From: Ambrosia x helenae
Lineage: Eukaryota; Streptophyta; Magnoliopsida; Asterales; Asteraceae
Direction of reading: 5' to 3'
Assembly: GCA_030844895.1 (NCBI GenBank)
Contig: CM061233.1
Location: 29,880,310 to 29,944,309, forward strand
DNA: 64,000 nucleotides
Shown: one piece after another, positions 1-10,250 of the stretch
Layout of the letters: the number at the start of each line of letters is the position of its first letter
Numbering within the stretch: position 1 is the first letter of the stretch
Translations under genes and position numbers: made by a program
Notes under the pieces: generated by a model
What the model was told of the DNA's origin: nothing
What the model saw: the letters and a program-made list of their open reading frames with translations, nothing else
Database searches by the model: none

Positions 1-955
1 ACGCTCGAGGGAGGCTAGGGCTAAAGACGGAGATGATAATACAAGCTTCTTCCACGGTATAATTAACAAAAGATGGGCTAACAATAACATTCCAGGTTTG
101 GTTATTTGCGGCGAGTGGAATTCTAAACCAACTGATATCAAGAAAGAAGCGTTTGTTTTTTTTTTTTCAAGAAAAAGTTCTCGGAAGACATGAAGGTTAG
201 GCCGCATTTAGACTTTTATGAGTTGAATCAGCTGAAAGAGGCTGATGCCTGTTTGTTAGTGGCCCTGTTTTCTGAAGGAGAAGTTAAAAGTGCGGTTTTT
301 TCTTTGTGGCGATGATAAGGCTCCCAGTCCGGACGGTTTCAATTTCAGATTTATTAAACGTTTCTGGAACCTTTTTTCTGCATATTTTGTTAAAGTGGCA
401 GATCATTTTTATAGGCGTGGGGTCATCCTTCATTACGTTGGTCCCAAGAAGAGATGACCCGGTGGGCTTGGGTGATTTCGGACCAATAAACATAATTGGT
501 GTTATTAGTAAGATGCTTTCGAAATTATTAGCTAACAAATTGCGGGTAGTGATGGGTTACCTGAGTTCTGTTTCGCATTTTAGTGTCTGCGAGATCTTCG
601 GTTCTCGTGAACGGTTCTTCAACTTTCGAATTCCAATGTCATAAAGGAATTCGTCAAGGGGACCCATTATCTCCGTTTCTATTCATTTTGGTGATGGAGG
701 CTCTTGTGGGTTTGTTTAGGAAGGCGTGTGATATTGGTGCTTTTAGAGGGATTCAACTCCCGAAAGAAGGCCTATTATTATCTCATCTTCTATATGCTGA
801 TGGCGCAATGATCATGGGTAAATGGAATGATAAAAAATTTTCCACTGCTTTGCGGATTTTGAGAGTTTTCTTTCTCTGCTCGGGACATAAAATTAATCTC
901 CACAAATCCTCTTTTTTTGGTATTGGCATGTCTTATGATTTAGCAAAGTCCCAAG
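1..955 (+). pseudogene. Non-LTR (LINE) retrotransposon ORF2 remnant, 5' part
   Basis: The window opens inside a plant LINE reverse-transcriptase ORF. Conceptual translation gives SFFHGIINKRW, then KAPSPDGFNFRFIKRFW (RT block 1), then a segment ending LLANKLRVVMGYLSS, then GIRQGDPLSPFLFILVMEAL and LLYADGAMIMG. These are ordered LINE RT blocks of an ORF2 polyprotein, which would normally prime on nicked target DNA. The piece is dead. Reading frames change near 300 and 590, part of the fingers/palm between VVMGYLSS and LVNGSSTFEF is missing, and the catalytic YADD reads YADG. The endonuclease domain would lie upstream of the window. The frame continues across the MITE at 956-1371 into the next LINE segment. 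The family call is firm; the lineage is not resolved. Confidence 0.85.
948..955. repeat. Target-site duplication of MITE, left copy
   Basis: GTCCCAAG, identical to 1372-1379. Confidence 0.85.
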
Positions 956-1371
956 CTAAGTAGTTAACTCGGCCGATATATCGGTGATATATCACCGATA
1001 TCTCGGTTATCGATCATCAACCGATATATTGGCCTATATTTTACCGATATTTGACCGATATATCGGTGGTGTTTTTCTTCTTAGTTCTTCCATTTTTCTT
1101 ACTTCTTATAGTTGTTAGTACTATTTTATGTCTTAATTGTTAATAATTAGTGTTATATATTAATGCTTTAAGTCTTAACAAGTTCCCACCTGCTACAATT
1201 GTTAGTGTTTTGCAAGTTGTAAAAGATTAATTTGTTAATGGTAGAAGAGTATATTGGATTTTGCATGATATAAAGATTGCCGATATCCCACCGATATCTC
1301 ATCACGATGACCTATATCTCAAATATCGGTCCTTCACCGATATCCGATATTTTACCGCATTAACTGCTTAG
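956..1371. mobile_element. hAT-type MITE (416 bp) inserted in the LINE
   Basis: The terminal inverted repeats are CTAAGTAGTTAACTCGG on the left and, reverse-complemented, CTAAGCAGTTAATGCGG on the right. The element is flanked by a perfect 8-bp direct repeat GTCCCAAG (948-955 and 1372-1379), the target-duplication length of hAT transposons. Both ends are rich in subterminal ACCGATAT/ATATCGGT copies, the usual look of transposase-binding subterminal repeats. There is no coding capacity, so it is non-autonomous. Removing the element plus one duplication copy joins the two LINE parts in frame, which confirms the borders. Confidence 0.85.
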
Positions 1372-2445
1372 GTCCCAAGCTGAAAAGATGAAATGCAAAG
1401 TGGAATCTATTCCATTTATTTATTTGGGTTTGAAGGTCAGAGCGAACATGAGTAGAGTAGCGAATTGGGATACGGTTTTGAAAGTATTCCGTGCGAGACT
1501 CTCTAAATGGAAATCGTTACTTTTATCCATTGTAGGTCGAGTTACACTGATTAAGTCGGTATTGGAGAGCCTTCCTACGTATTACTTTTCACTTTATAAA
1601 GATCTCTTTGGGGTGGGAATTTGGAGGTGCAGAAGATACATTTGGTGGCTTGGGAAAAAGTGACGTGTCCGAAAGATAAAGGCGGGTTGAGGCTAAAAAG
1701 GTTGGATATCTCAAATTCGGTTGTTACTATGAAGTAGTTTTGGCATTATAAAATGGAGCCAAAGGCCTTGTGGAAAAGATGCATTGATGCAATTCATTGC
1801 TCGCAAGAAAATGGGGTCCTTTGCCTTCCTCGAATAATGTGGCTGGCGTTTGGAATAAATTGGTGAAATATGGGTGTAAAACAAAGATTAATGGTCGGAT
1901 GATGTTAAAGATGATAAATGGGAGGGTTGGTGATGGGAAATATTCGTTTTTGGCTGGAAACTTGGGCGTGTGATCAGCCGCTAAAAGATAAATTCCCTAA
2001 TTTATTTATATTGGAAAAAATAAGATGGCATGGGTCACGAATAGGGCTGGAGATCCTTTTTGGGCTGCCGTGCGCAGTTGTCAGGTTTAAAATGAGCAGC
2101 AGTCACTGTTGTTGTTGATCAATAATGTACACCTCACTAATGGCATTGATTCATGGATATGGAGGGGTGATAAAACCGGTTATTTCTCGGTGAAATTGGC
2201 AAAGAGGTGGCTGCAGGAAGAGTCATTTCAGGCCCCGGATTTCATACTAGACCGGTGCAAATGGGTTCTTGATAAACTCAATATATTCGTTTGGCGCACA
2301 GATTTGGATAGGATCGCTATGGTCGAGGCTTTGAGAAGAAGAAATATCCACGTTAATAGAAATCATTATGCGTTATGCGACCAAGGTATAGAGTCTTCTG
2401 AGCATTTGCATTGTGTTTTAAATTGTTATGTTTGGTGTTATTCTA
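1372..2445 (+). pseudogene. LINE ORF2 remnant, 3' part (RT thumb and zf-RVT region)
   Basis: This continues the LINE after the MITE. The stretch around IPFIYLGLKVRANMSRVANW and LSKWKSLLLSIVGRVTLIKS is the region downstream of the RT palm in plant LINEs. At 2109-2440 it reads WRGDKTGYFSVKLAKRWLQ, then KLNIFVWRTDLDRIAMVEAL and later SSEHLHCVLNC. That is the zinc-binding zf-RVT domain found at the C-terminus of plant LINE ORF2. Several frame changes (near 1660, 1900 and 2100) make it non-coding. Homology stops near 2440, before the domain is complete, and is followed by a CATA microsatellite, so the 3' end is truncated. Confidence 0.8.
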
Positions 2446-2552
2446 ACAAAAACAACCCAAAAGATCATACCTAAATCCAAAACATGATATGTATATGTCA
2501 ATTCTTAATCTTTCTCACACTTCTCACGAAGTATGGCATTTATACCCGAACC

Positions 2553-2554
<2 letters not shown>

Positions 2555-2584
<30 letters not shown>

Positions 2585-2678
2585 CATACATACATACATA
2601 CATACATACATACATACATACATACATACATACATACATACATACATACATACATACATACATACATACATACATACA

Positions 2679-2723
<45 letters not shown>
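2555..2723. repeat. Microsatellite (TACA)n followed by (TA)n
   Basis: About 37 uninterrupted TACA units (2555 to about 2705) run into about nine TA units. The YIHT-repeat open frames across it are artefacts of the period-4 repeat, which is open in every frame. Confidence 0.97.
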
Positions 2724-2724
<1 letters not shown>

Positions 2725-3118
2725 AAACTCAAGTGATAGAAATGGTTCAAGTGATAAGTGTTTTAAGAGATTTAGTGATAATATGATGGAATTAGGTGGA
2801 GTGTGGTTGCAACCTATGATTAGTTAGTTTGTTTTTAAGTGATGGTGTGAGGAGTGTCCCATCCCCTTAACGGCTTAACTCCTTATAAGTTAAAGATTTA
2901 GGTTGTTTTATGTTATCTACGAGAGTGTCCCCTCCCCTTAACTCCAAATTACGTTTGAGTTGCAAAAAGTTGTATTTATCTTTCACAAAATTTCGTAGTT
3001 AGATTTATTTTTCGGAAAAACAAGGTATTATCTTAATTTACGTTAATTATACTGAAAGACTAGAAAAACAAATGTAGATATAAAGAAGTCTTTCAACTTT
3101 TTAGCTCTTCCCTCAAGT
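2724..3118. other. Intergenic, 3' flank of the kinase gene
   Basis: No gene seen. A GAGTGTCCC-N-TCCCCTTAAC motif occurs twice (about 2855 and 2923), suggesting a degenerate repeat. The sequence is otherwise AT-rich. Confidence 0.5.
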
Positions 3119-4299
3119 TTAGTTGTTGACACTTGAATTGGCCATGGATCCTTCACTACTCGACCACAAACCGTTGCTATGCTGGAAACTCGATCTAAAC
3201 GAGTCATGACAAAGTGATGATGGCCGGTCGAGTAATCGAGGGATATCAATGTCACCTTCCAGCATCTTTAGAGCTTCCAAAATCGTTGGTCGAAGAGCTA
3301 CCATTGTGTGAGCGCAAATTAGTCCAACTCTTACAAATCTTGCCATCACAACCTTAGGCAATGCTCCCTCCTCTCGTAGAGAATCATCTAAAACATCCTC
3401 AATTCGATCTGATTTTCACGGTCTCCCATGCCCAATCCGTAATCAAAAACCATCCCTGATTTCACTCCCTTCACTTCTTCAAGAACCTTTCTCCCACTCA
3501 TGATCTCAAGAACTATAATCCCAAAACTATAAACGTCAGTCTTTTCTGTTAGTTGTCCATAGAGCGCATACTCAGGTGCTACATATCCATATGTTCCCGC
3601 AACTCTCGTAGTCATGCGAGACTGTCCATCTCTACTTTGCTTGGCTAATCCAAAATCCGCAACTAGGGCTCTCATATTCGAGTCCAAAAGAATGTTGGTT
3701 GCCTTAATATCACGATGAAATATCGCGGGTTTAATCTCATTGTGCAAATAAGACAACCCTTTAGCCACGTCGAGTATGATCGATTTTCGTTGTGGCCAAC
3801 TTAGTCTCTCATAATTAGAGGTACCTTTGTGGAAAATATGATCATGTAAACTACCATTTGGCATAAAATCATAAACAAGATACCTTTCGTTTCCATTTAT
3901 TGGATCACTTGTTACACAAAACCCTCTTAATGGAAGAAGGTTCCTATGCCGGATCTTGCTTAGGATCTCGGCCTCGTTAACAAAATCACTGTCTGCTTGT
4001 GCGTCAAAGCTCATCATCTTCTTGACTGCAACAAGAGTTCCATCTGAGAGGTTTCCTTTGTAAACCACCCCAAACCCACCTTGACCTATCAAGTTATGAT
4101 GGGAAAACCCATTTGTGGCTACTTCAAGCTCGGCAATACAAAACCATTTCGCACCTAACAACACAAACAAACATAACAAGTAAGATCCCACTTATAGCAA
4201 GGCACGCGTGGAGAGGGTATCCTAGGAAGTGGAGACTACACCCGGCTAAACAAACCATTGGTGGAAAAAGAACTTAATCCGAGGTATTAGAAAATTGAT

Positions 4300-4870
4300 C
4301 ATTTGCTACCTAAGTTTCCTACGAAAAAATGCGTCACAAATTTTGACAAAGTTACTATGCATTTGGCGACGACAAAAAAACCGTTCATTTTTTAAACAAA
4401 TTTGCAACACAATGACAAATACTTTGGAAATTGCGTAGGAAATGACGTAGGAAATACATCGCAAATTTCCTACACCGTATTTTCATAGGAAATACATTGA
4501 AAATTGCGTAGTAAATGTGTAGTAATTGGTTTCTGACGAGAGTGTTTCTAACATCAAGGTTCTGTTGAAAATGCGTCACAAATTTGAATTTGTTACACAT
4601 TTGCAACGAAAGCTTGATGTTAGAAAAATCCTAGTCGGAAATCAATTAGTACGCATTTACTACGCAATTTTCAACGTATTTCCTACAAAAATATGGTGTG
4701 GAAAATTTGCGATGTATTTTCTTACCCATTTCCCACACAACTTCCTAAATATTGGTCGCAATTGTATAGCAAATTTGTCTAAAAAATAAGGTGTTTTGTT
4801 TCGTCATAAATTAGTAGTAATTTTGTCAAAATTTATGACAATTTTTTCCGTATGAAAATTTTGTAGGAAA
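4300..4870. repeat. Fold-back element (imperfect long inverted repeat) inside the intron
   Basis: The left arm (about 4317-4560) and the right arm (about 4575-4860) are reverse complements of each other at moderate identity. The minus-strand translation of the left arm and the plus-strand translation of the right arm share segments such as IYYAIFNVFP and KFAMYFL. The shared nucleotide core includes TCACAAATTTTGACAAA on the left and its complement on the right. No transposase is present; this looks like a fold-back or MULE-derived MITE. Exact ends and a target duplication were not found. Confidence 0.6.
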
Positions 4871-4876
4871 AGAGTC

Positions 4877-4903
4877 ACTTTTCTAGTTGAATACTAGAAA
4901 AGT
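4877..4903. repeat. Perfect 11-bp hairpin
   Basis: ACTTTTCTAGT, loop TGAAT, ACTAGAAAAGT. It lies just outside the right arm of the fold-back element. Confidence 0.8.
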
Positions 4904-5909
4904 TGTGAAGGCTCTATTCCCTGCACCTACAACCCAATGTTCAAAATCATGTGTTCTAAGAAGAATCTTAGATTTTATAAATAATATCCAACAATCTTGT
5001 CGGCCCTATAGTTGCCCCGTGAAAGAAACCATTTTATGATCTATAATAAAGTATAAAAATACAAATAACAAAACTATTTCGCACCTGTGTTGGGCAAAAC
5101 ACGAGCTTTCACGGTTCTTACATAATCTCTATGTGATTGAGCTTCTTTCGTCTTGTTATTACATCTCCTATAAACCCAAGCCGCACCAAGAATAACAAGC
5201 GTTCCTATCAAAGCTCCTAAAACCGCAAAAATGGTATTTTTCTTCGATCTTGAATCGGATCCTGATCTCGATAAAGATATCCCGAGTATGCACTCGGCTG
5301 TCCGGACATCATCTGGCCCAAAACTGTTAACTATTCCAGCAGCATATAGAGCAGTAAAAGCCAAACACTTACTCGAGTTTTGTCCCAAAGACACCAACCG
5401 AGAATTAACCTCCATTCGTGCTTCAAGACAAGACCTACACCTTAAAAACTCAGCAAGATTCCCATCACAAGACGACTGTAACACAGTTTTCGGACCAATA
5501 ACATCAACCCAATCGAATAATGTAACAATCCATCACAGTTTGATGGGTTTGCAACAAATTCATTGGTGGAGCTATGGCAGGTAGAGAAGGGGTGTGTTAG
5601 GGGGATTGAAGAGAGGTGGGTCTGGAAATCATGGATGCATGAAGCGGAGGATTGTGGGTTTGGTAGATAAAAAGTATTGGTTTTCTTGAGGTGATGAGCG
5701 AGCCCGATTCGGAAGAGGCCGCGGAGAGACGAGCAGCAGTTTTCGGTGGTGGTTGCGGCGGTTACGGTGGTGGTAGAGCAGGCGGATATATCCCATGGGA
5801 AGGTGTTGACATAGTTGAAATCTATGGGACATAAAGAAGAATTTGTTAAGTGTGATAGAGAGGAGAATGTGCATAGACTCATGAAAAAGAATAAGGGGTG
5901 TTTCTTCAT

Positions 5910-6078
5910 AATTGGTGTGCTTACTTTTTTTCTTAAAGAAATGGTATGTTAATATATCCGCAACACTCAAAATTTATTTAGATTTTGATGGCAATATAAA
6001 CTTTAATATAAACTTTGTATTTTGCAAAACAACAAAAGGTACAAGTGACATTATATACATGTATATATACACACACAT
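5910..6078 (-). promoter_or_regulatory. Upstream flank of the kinase gene
   Basis: AT-rich sequence between the kinase ATG (5909) and the Helitron-like insertion. A TATA-like GATATATTA lies roughly 45 nt upstream of the ATG on the minus strand, which is close for a plant 5' UTR. Regulatory function is only inferred from position. Confidence 0.25.
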
Positions 6079-6905
6079 ACTAGAAGGGTTTTCGCGTATT
6101 GCAGAGGGAAACATAGACTCTGCCTATGGTATTTATAGTTTAGTTTTGTTCGGTTATTACCCTCAACCAAACCCAAAGTTTTTCATTAATCTATTTTATT
6201 TAACCAATCAATTTTTTTGTTAATCAGTTCGGTTTACTTGATTAGATTGTTGATTACCGGTTCGGTTCAGTTGATAACCAAAATCAAGCTTGGGGTTGTT
6301 TTTGCACAGAAATACATTAAATATATATAAATACACAAAATGAGGCATACATGCATAAATGGGGATACAGATACATAAAAACATAAAACGGAGGAACAAA
6401 TATAGGAAATTGAGATATGACTAGAATTGAATGAAAAACGAATGGTTCCGTGGTTAATTTACATTAACCTAGGGTACAAAAAAAATCGATAATTGATTTT
6501 CGGTTGTTTCGGTTCGTTGTCGTCTATTTTGTTTTGGTGATTGACTTGTTGTTTAATCTTGTTAATCACGTAACATATTAACTCTTTTATTTTAAAAACT
6601 ATAGAAATACTATACTCAAACTCAAGAGAATAAATGTTCGTTTAATGGTGTAATTTTTTATTAAATACTAGCGTACGAAAAAGTTTTGGTCTTCTATAAA
6701 TCATGTTGATAGTTGGTTAATATAAGGTGGAAAGTGTAATTATTATTTAAATAAACAAAAATTGAGTAAAGTTGAACGGTTAAAAATGTAAGTATTGTTT
6801 AAAAACATATTTGTCCAAAAAAAATAGCTAGCATGTGCATTATGTCATTTAGTTTGAGCAAATTTAGTTTTACTTCTAAAATTTCCCAGTAAGATGTATA
6901 ATAAT
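6079..6905 (-). mobile_element. Helitron-like repeat, minus orientation (family B)
   Basis: Read on the minus strand it ends ...CCCTTCTAGT inside an alternating-TA tract, as expected for a Helitron 3' CTRRT end placed between A and T. The body contains the CAACCAAACCCAAAG and TTGATTACCGGTTCGG stretches shared with the 21.9-kb copy. It also contains a 3' segment (6598-6815: ACTCAAGAGAATAAATG...GTAAGTATTG) that recurs three times at 23.9-24.8 kb. No Rep/helicase coding is seen. The right border is approximate. It lies about 170 bp upstream of the kinase start codon. Confidence 0.45.
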
Positions 6906-6946
6906 GTTGCGTGTGCGTGTCTGGGCCAATATATATACACACATAT

Positions 6947-7000
6947 ACTAGTAGGATGCCCGTGTTATGGTGCGGGGGCAACAATTTGCAACGCGATATT
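6947..7000 (-). mobile_element. Helitron-like 3' terminus, minus orientation (family B)
   Basis: The minus strand reads GCCCCCGCACCATAACACGG then GCATCCTACTAGT next to an alternating TA/CA tract. That is a GC-rich terminal hairpin followed by CTAGT, as at a Helitron 3' end. The other end of this copy was not located; its body presumably extends to the right into 7001-8516. Confidence 0.4.
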
Positions 7001-8516
7001 TGAATCTAATAGTTTATCATCCATATTATATTGTATACTATGCGAAATTGATATTATACAGGATAAACATGAAGATTGGACGTGATGATTTTTATTGGTT
7101 TTGCTTTTTATTTGAATTATGCAATCTAAGCATTCGATGATTTTTGCTAACTGATTGTAAATGGTTAATTTTACTTAAAACCTTGTTATTTATCTTTCAA
7201 TTCCCAAGAGTTCTAAATTTTAGATATAATAGAGAATGGTTTGGTTTGGTAATCTTTAAGTTATAATCGGTTGATAACCTCTCATTGTTTTGCAGTCAGT
7301 GTACACTATCGTCGCTTTGTCACAATCAACTAAAAGTTAATCCATCAAATTGAAACCTAGTAATTGAATCTGCCTTAAATTCAAAACTTGGAGGAATCAC
7401 TTTTTCTCCAATTGTTTACAACTCATTGGTAATTTCTTATAAAATCAACTCTCAAACACAAGGTATTTCTTTTTAGTAAATTAATTAATTGGAATTCAAT
7501 AAACAAAACACAACACTTTCCACAATACTCCTTATAGTTTGATACCCTACTTACCCTATCGAATAAGATACTAGAGATTGATTTAAATCTTATTTTTTTA
7601 CTGCACTTCGACATCAGTCAAATTTTGGAACGTCTCCAATGATATTAAGGTTGAAATGTTAGTTAAAACCCTGAGACAAATAGCAAAGTTAGATAAGACC
7701 AAAAAGGGATTACACTTAGCCGAGGGTATATGTGTTATACATGAAACATGATTAGCATCCAAGGTGGAATTAAATGTTGACTGAGTTGTTTGAACCTGGA
7801 AGAGGAGATATGATGCTAAGAGACCATTGGAAGCAAGGAATCATTAAAACTAGGACTTAATTAGCATTATATGAACTGTTATCTCCATGTTATCATTAAA
7901 ACGATGATTCACTAAGTGTAACTGACTTTTTAGTATGCATGTCACGTAAGAAGAAAGTTGATGCTTAATAGAAAGTCATTCTATCGATTGGATAGCTACC
8001 ATACTCAAGAACTCTAGTATCCTAAAGACCTTAGTTGTTAAAACTTGATTTTTATGAAATTCACACTTAACGTTTCCTGCCAATTTAGGCCATGGGGTGT
8101 ACACTAACATCTGGGGCGTTAAAGATGACATGGCATGTTAACTAGTGCTGCACACCATTCCCTCCTTGTGTTAAGGGGCGTTAAATTGGTTATTTGTTAA
8201 CATGTTAACACGGGATGTTAACACACTGAATTAAATTGTTTTCCTTTTTTAAACAAAATACTATTAAAATGTATAGCTATGTGAAGTTAAACCATTTCCT
8301 TAGGGTGGAGTGGAATGAAATGAGGAAAAATTGGTGATATGACATCTAGGTGGAGTTAAAGAGGGTGAAAGTATACCCAATGGCCTTATGTTATGAATTT
8401 GGTTTAGAAACTATGTTTGGTTGCAATGTGACAACTAATAAGGTTTCCGGGGTTGGGGCTTTACATTTTTATGAACGACTACTTTACAAACTCTTTAAAC
8501 ATGCTTATAAATTTCA
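7001..8516. other. Intergenic, no gene recognised
   Basis: AT-rich sequence with no coding stretch that shows family motifs. The first part may belong to the family-B Helitron-like copy ending at 6947. Around 8190-8230 there are GTTAAC-containing palindromic words (TTGTTAACATGTTAACACG), possibly a MITE remnant. Nothing else is supported. Confidence 0.5.
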
Positions 8517-8526
8517 AATTTTATTT

Positions 8527-9826
8527 GAGAAAATTGCAGTTTTCGTCGCTGTGGTTTGCCTAAACTAACAGGTTCAACCCAGGCTTAACACCCTGAGTAC
8601 CTGTGGTTTCTTTTTCTAACACTTTACGTCCCTGAGACTAACGGCTGTTAGTTGTTCCGTTAGTTTGTGGTGAAATGACTATTGTACCCTTAATTTTTTT
8701 GGTGAAATGACTTTTATACCCTCCCATCTTCTTCTCCAACCCACCCACCCACCACCACCTACAACACCACCGCCACCATCTCCTCCACCACCACCACCGT
8801 ATAAGTTCGACCGAGTGAGGTTAACTACAACAACCATACAATTCCATCTGAAGCACCCAACCCCAGTCCAGTTTTCACAACCCAACCCAACCCGACCCAT
8901 ATCAGTTTCTGACCCTGGTCATGAACCTGTGACTTAAAAAGAACAAGTGAAGCTCTATCTTGAACATTCAGAGGCATTTAGTCTAATTTCCTTTTCTTCA
9001 TTTCTCTTAAGTTCTTGTCTTTTGCTACTAACTTTGATACACACCATGATTCACCATCGGAACTTCAGACAGCCCATTTGAAATAGAACCAGGTGTTTCG
9101 GGTATGGAGCCGGATCCAGAGGCAGTGGCGGTTATGGTGGAGGCGGTTGTTCAGGAATAATAATCGATGTTTTTGATGGTAAAAGAGGAGGGGATGTTGG
9201 GTTGGTGTTGATTATTGAAAAATGATTGTTGGAGTGCTTTGGTTAAGGCAGATTGTGTTTCTTTGGCGAAGGAGTCCGGGTACCATGAGTCGGTGATGAA
9301 GGATTTGAATAGCCATGGTTCGATACTTTGATTGTTGCCAGATTGTTTGATGAAGCCATGGGTTAATGATGGTGATTGCTTGTTGTAGATTTTTTTTTTT
9401 TTAATGGGATGAACTTTGAAGGTGTTTGATGTGAATACATTTGGGTGAAAGAGAGTTGCAGTGTAGAGGTTGGGGAGATGGCAGATAAATAAGACGGTGA
9501 GATTGGAGAAGAGAGGATATGGAGAGGAAAGGGAGGGTGGCGGTAGAGATGGTGGTGGTGGTGTTGTAGGTGGTGGTGGTGGTGGAGATGGTGGTGGTGG
9601 GTGGGTGGGTGGGTTGGAGAAGAAGATGGGGGGAATAAAAGTCATTTCACCCAAAACGATTAAGGGTATAATAATCATTTCACCACAAACTAACGGAACA
9701 ACTGACGGTCGTTAGTCTCAGGGACGTAAAGTGTTAGAATAAGAAACCACAAGTATTCAGGGTGTTAAGCCTGAGCTGAACTTGTTAGTTTAGTCAAATC
9801 ACAGGGACGAAAACTACAATTTTCTC
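8527..9826. mobile_element. MULE-type transposon, 1.3 kb, long terminal inverted repeats, no transposase
   Basis: The left arm (8527 to about 8800) and the right arm (about 9540-9826) are reverse complements over roughly 270 bp. Both begin GAGAAAATTG(C/T)AGTTTTCG and both carry TAACACTTTACGTCCCTGAG and GTTCCGTTAGTTTGTGGTG. A perfect 10-bp direct repeat AATTTTATTT flanks the element (8517-8526 and 9827-9836), within the 8-11 bp range of Mutator-like elements. The proline-rich open frames come from CCACCACCACC repeats in the arms. No transposase is present, so it is non-autonomous. The interior carries a coding-like fragment on the minus strand. Confidence 0.82.
9035..9440 (-). pseudogene. Captured gene fragment inside the MULE (Pack-MULE candidate)
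   Basis: Between the arms the minus strand reads a non-repetitive protein-like stretch including SIEPWLFKSFITDSWYPDSF, then QSALTKALQQSFFNNQ. After a frame change near 9160 it continues with ASGSGSIPETPGSISNGLSE. It is polar, Ser/Gln/Asn-rich and resembles a transcription-factor-like disordered region, but I do not recognise the parent gene. The upstream part of the same open frame is inverted-repeat sequence, so the frame is a transposon-host chimera. It is unlikely to be functional. Confidence 0.4.
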
Positions 9827-9836
9827 AATTTTATTT

Positions 9837-10234
9837 ATTTAACTTTTTTATCAATAACTTAAGGCTCGAATAAATTCATTTCTACTAGTCTATTTGTGTT
9901 GTTGTCTTAATATTGAAAAAGAAAACAAAAAGATTTTTTTCCAAAGTTTAAGAGGGTATGTATGAATGCAAGCCACCAACTTCGAATTTAAAACACTTAA
10001 TTCGGCGAGTCTAACAAAGAGTGTAGAAAAAGAATTTTGATAGTTTGCATGGTCACAATATATAAATTAGGTGTAGCGACCAAGTGTTTGGACTTTGGAT
10101 TATTAGAATCTTGCTTTAGAACTTGGAAAGTTTCATATTGTGATGTTAATTTTTTTTTTTTAATGTATGTCTCTTTAAATTTAAAATTTATTCGGGTAAC
10201 ATGATTAATTTGTAATTATCAGTATGTTAGATTA
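9837..10234. other. Intergenic, no gene
   Basis: AT-rich; nothing recognised. Confidence 0.6.
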
Positions 10235-10250
10235 GAATATGTTGTTAATT

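Larger units (their letters stand above)
4155..5084 (-). other. Intron-like insertion in the kinase gene, flanked by a 19-bp direct repeat
   Basis: On the minus strand the interval begins AACACAG|GTGCGAAATAG and ends with a T-rich tract TTTGTGTTGTTAG|GTGCGAAATGG. Exact GT-AG splicing therefore restores the kinase juxtamembrane reading ...NTGAKWFCIAEL. The plus-strand 19-mer ACAAAACYATTTCGCACCT occurs at both borders (4138-4156 and 5068-5086, one mismatch), like a target duplication that contains the proto-splice site AG|GT. From memory, At1g11050 has no intron here. The interior holds a long inverted repeat. It may be a transposon acting as an intron, or an ordinary intron with a chance repeat. 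Confidence 0.6.
3119..5909 (-). pseudogene. SPARK-domain receptor-like kinase, At1g11050-like, with three frameshifts
   Basis: Plasma-membrane receptor-like Ser/Thr kinase. The start is the ATG at 5907-5909. Order: hydrophobic signal peptide (MKKHPLFFFMSL...), cysteine-rich SPARK ectodomain starting at LCPIDFNYVNTFPWDISAC, LYAAGIVNSFGPDDV, a transmembrane helix (TIFAVLGALIGTLVILGAAW), then the kinase. Kinase motifs are all present: GQGGFGVVYKG, VAVKK, HRDIKATN, DFGLAK, APEYALYGQLTEKTDVYSFG; the C-terminal lobe includes ALRPTILEALKMLEGDI. The spliced length (about 620 codons) fits At1g11050 (about 625). Three single-base indels break it: a loss near 5513-5520 (ectodomain), an extra base in the A-run 3445-3449 and one in the T-run 3413-3416 (both after GRKVLEE). 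Exons are 5909-5085 and 4154-3119. All motifs are conserved and two indels sit in homopolymers, so assembly error is a real alternative to pseudogenisation. Confidence 0.82.

Noticed and set aside
2484..2786. Long open frames on both strands with YIHT and CMYV repeats
   Set aside because: Produced by the TACA microsatellite, which is open in every frame; no protein evidence.
4385..4789. Two similar ORFs on opposite strands, possible gene pair
   Set aside because: They are the two arms of a fold-back repeat.
8707..8937. Proline-rich extensin-like ORF
   Set aside because: It is one arm of the MULE inverted repeat; the complementary arm gives the mirror ORF.
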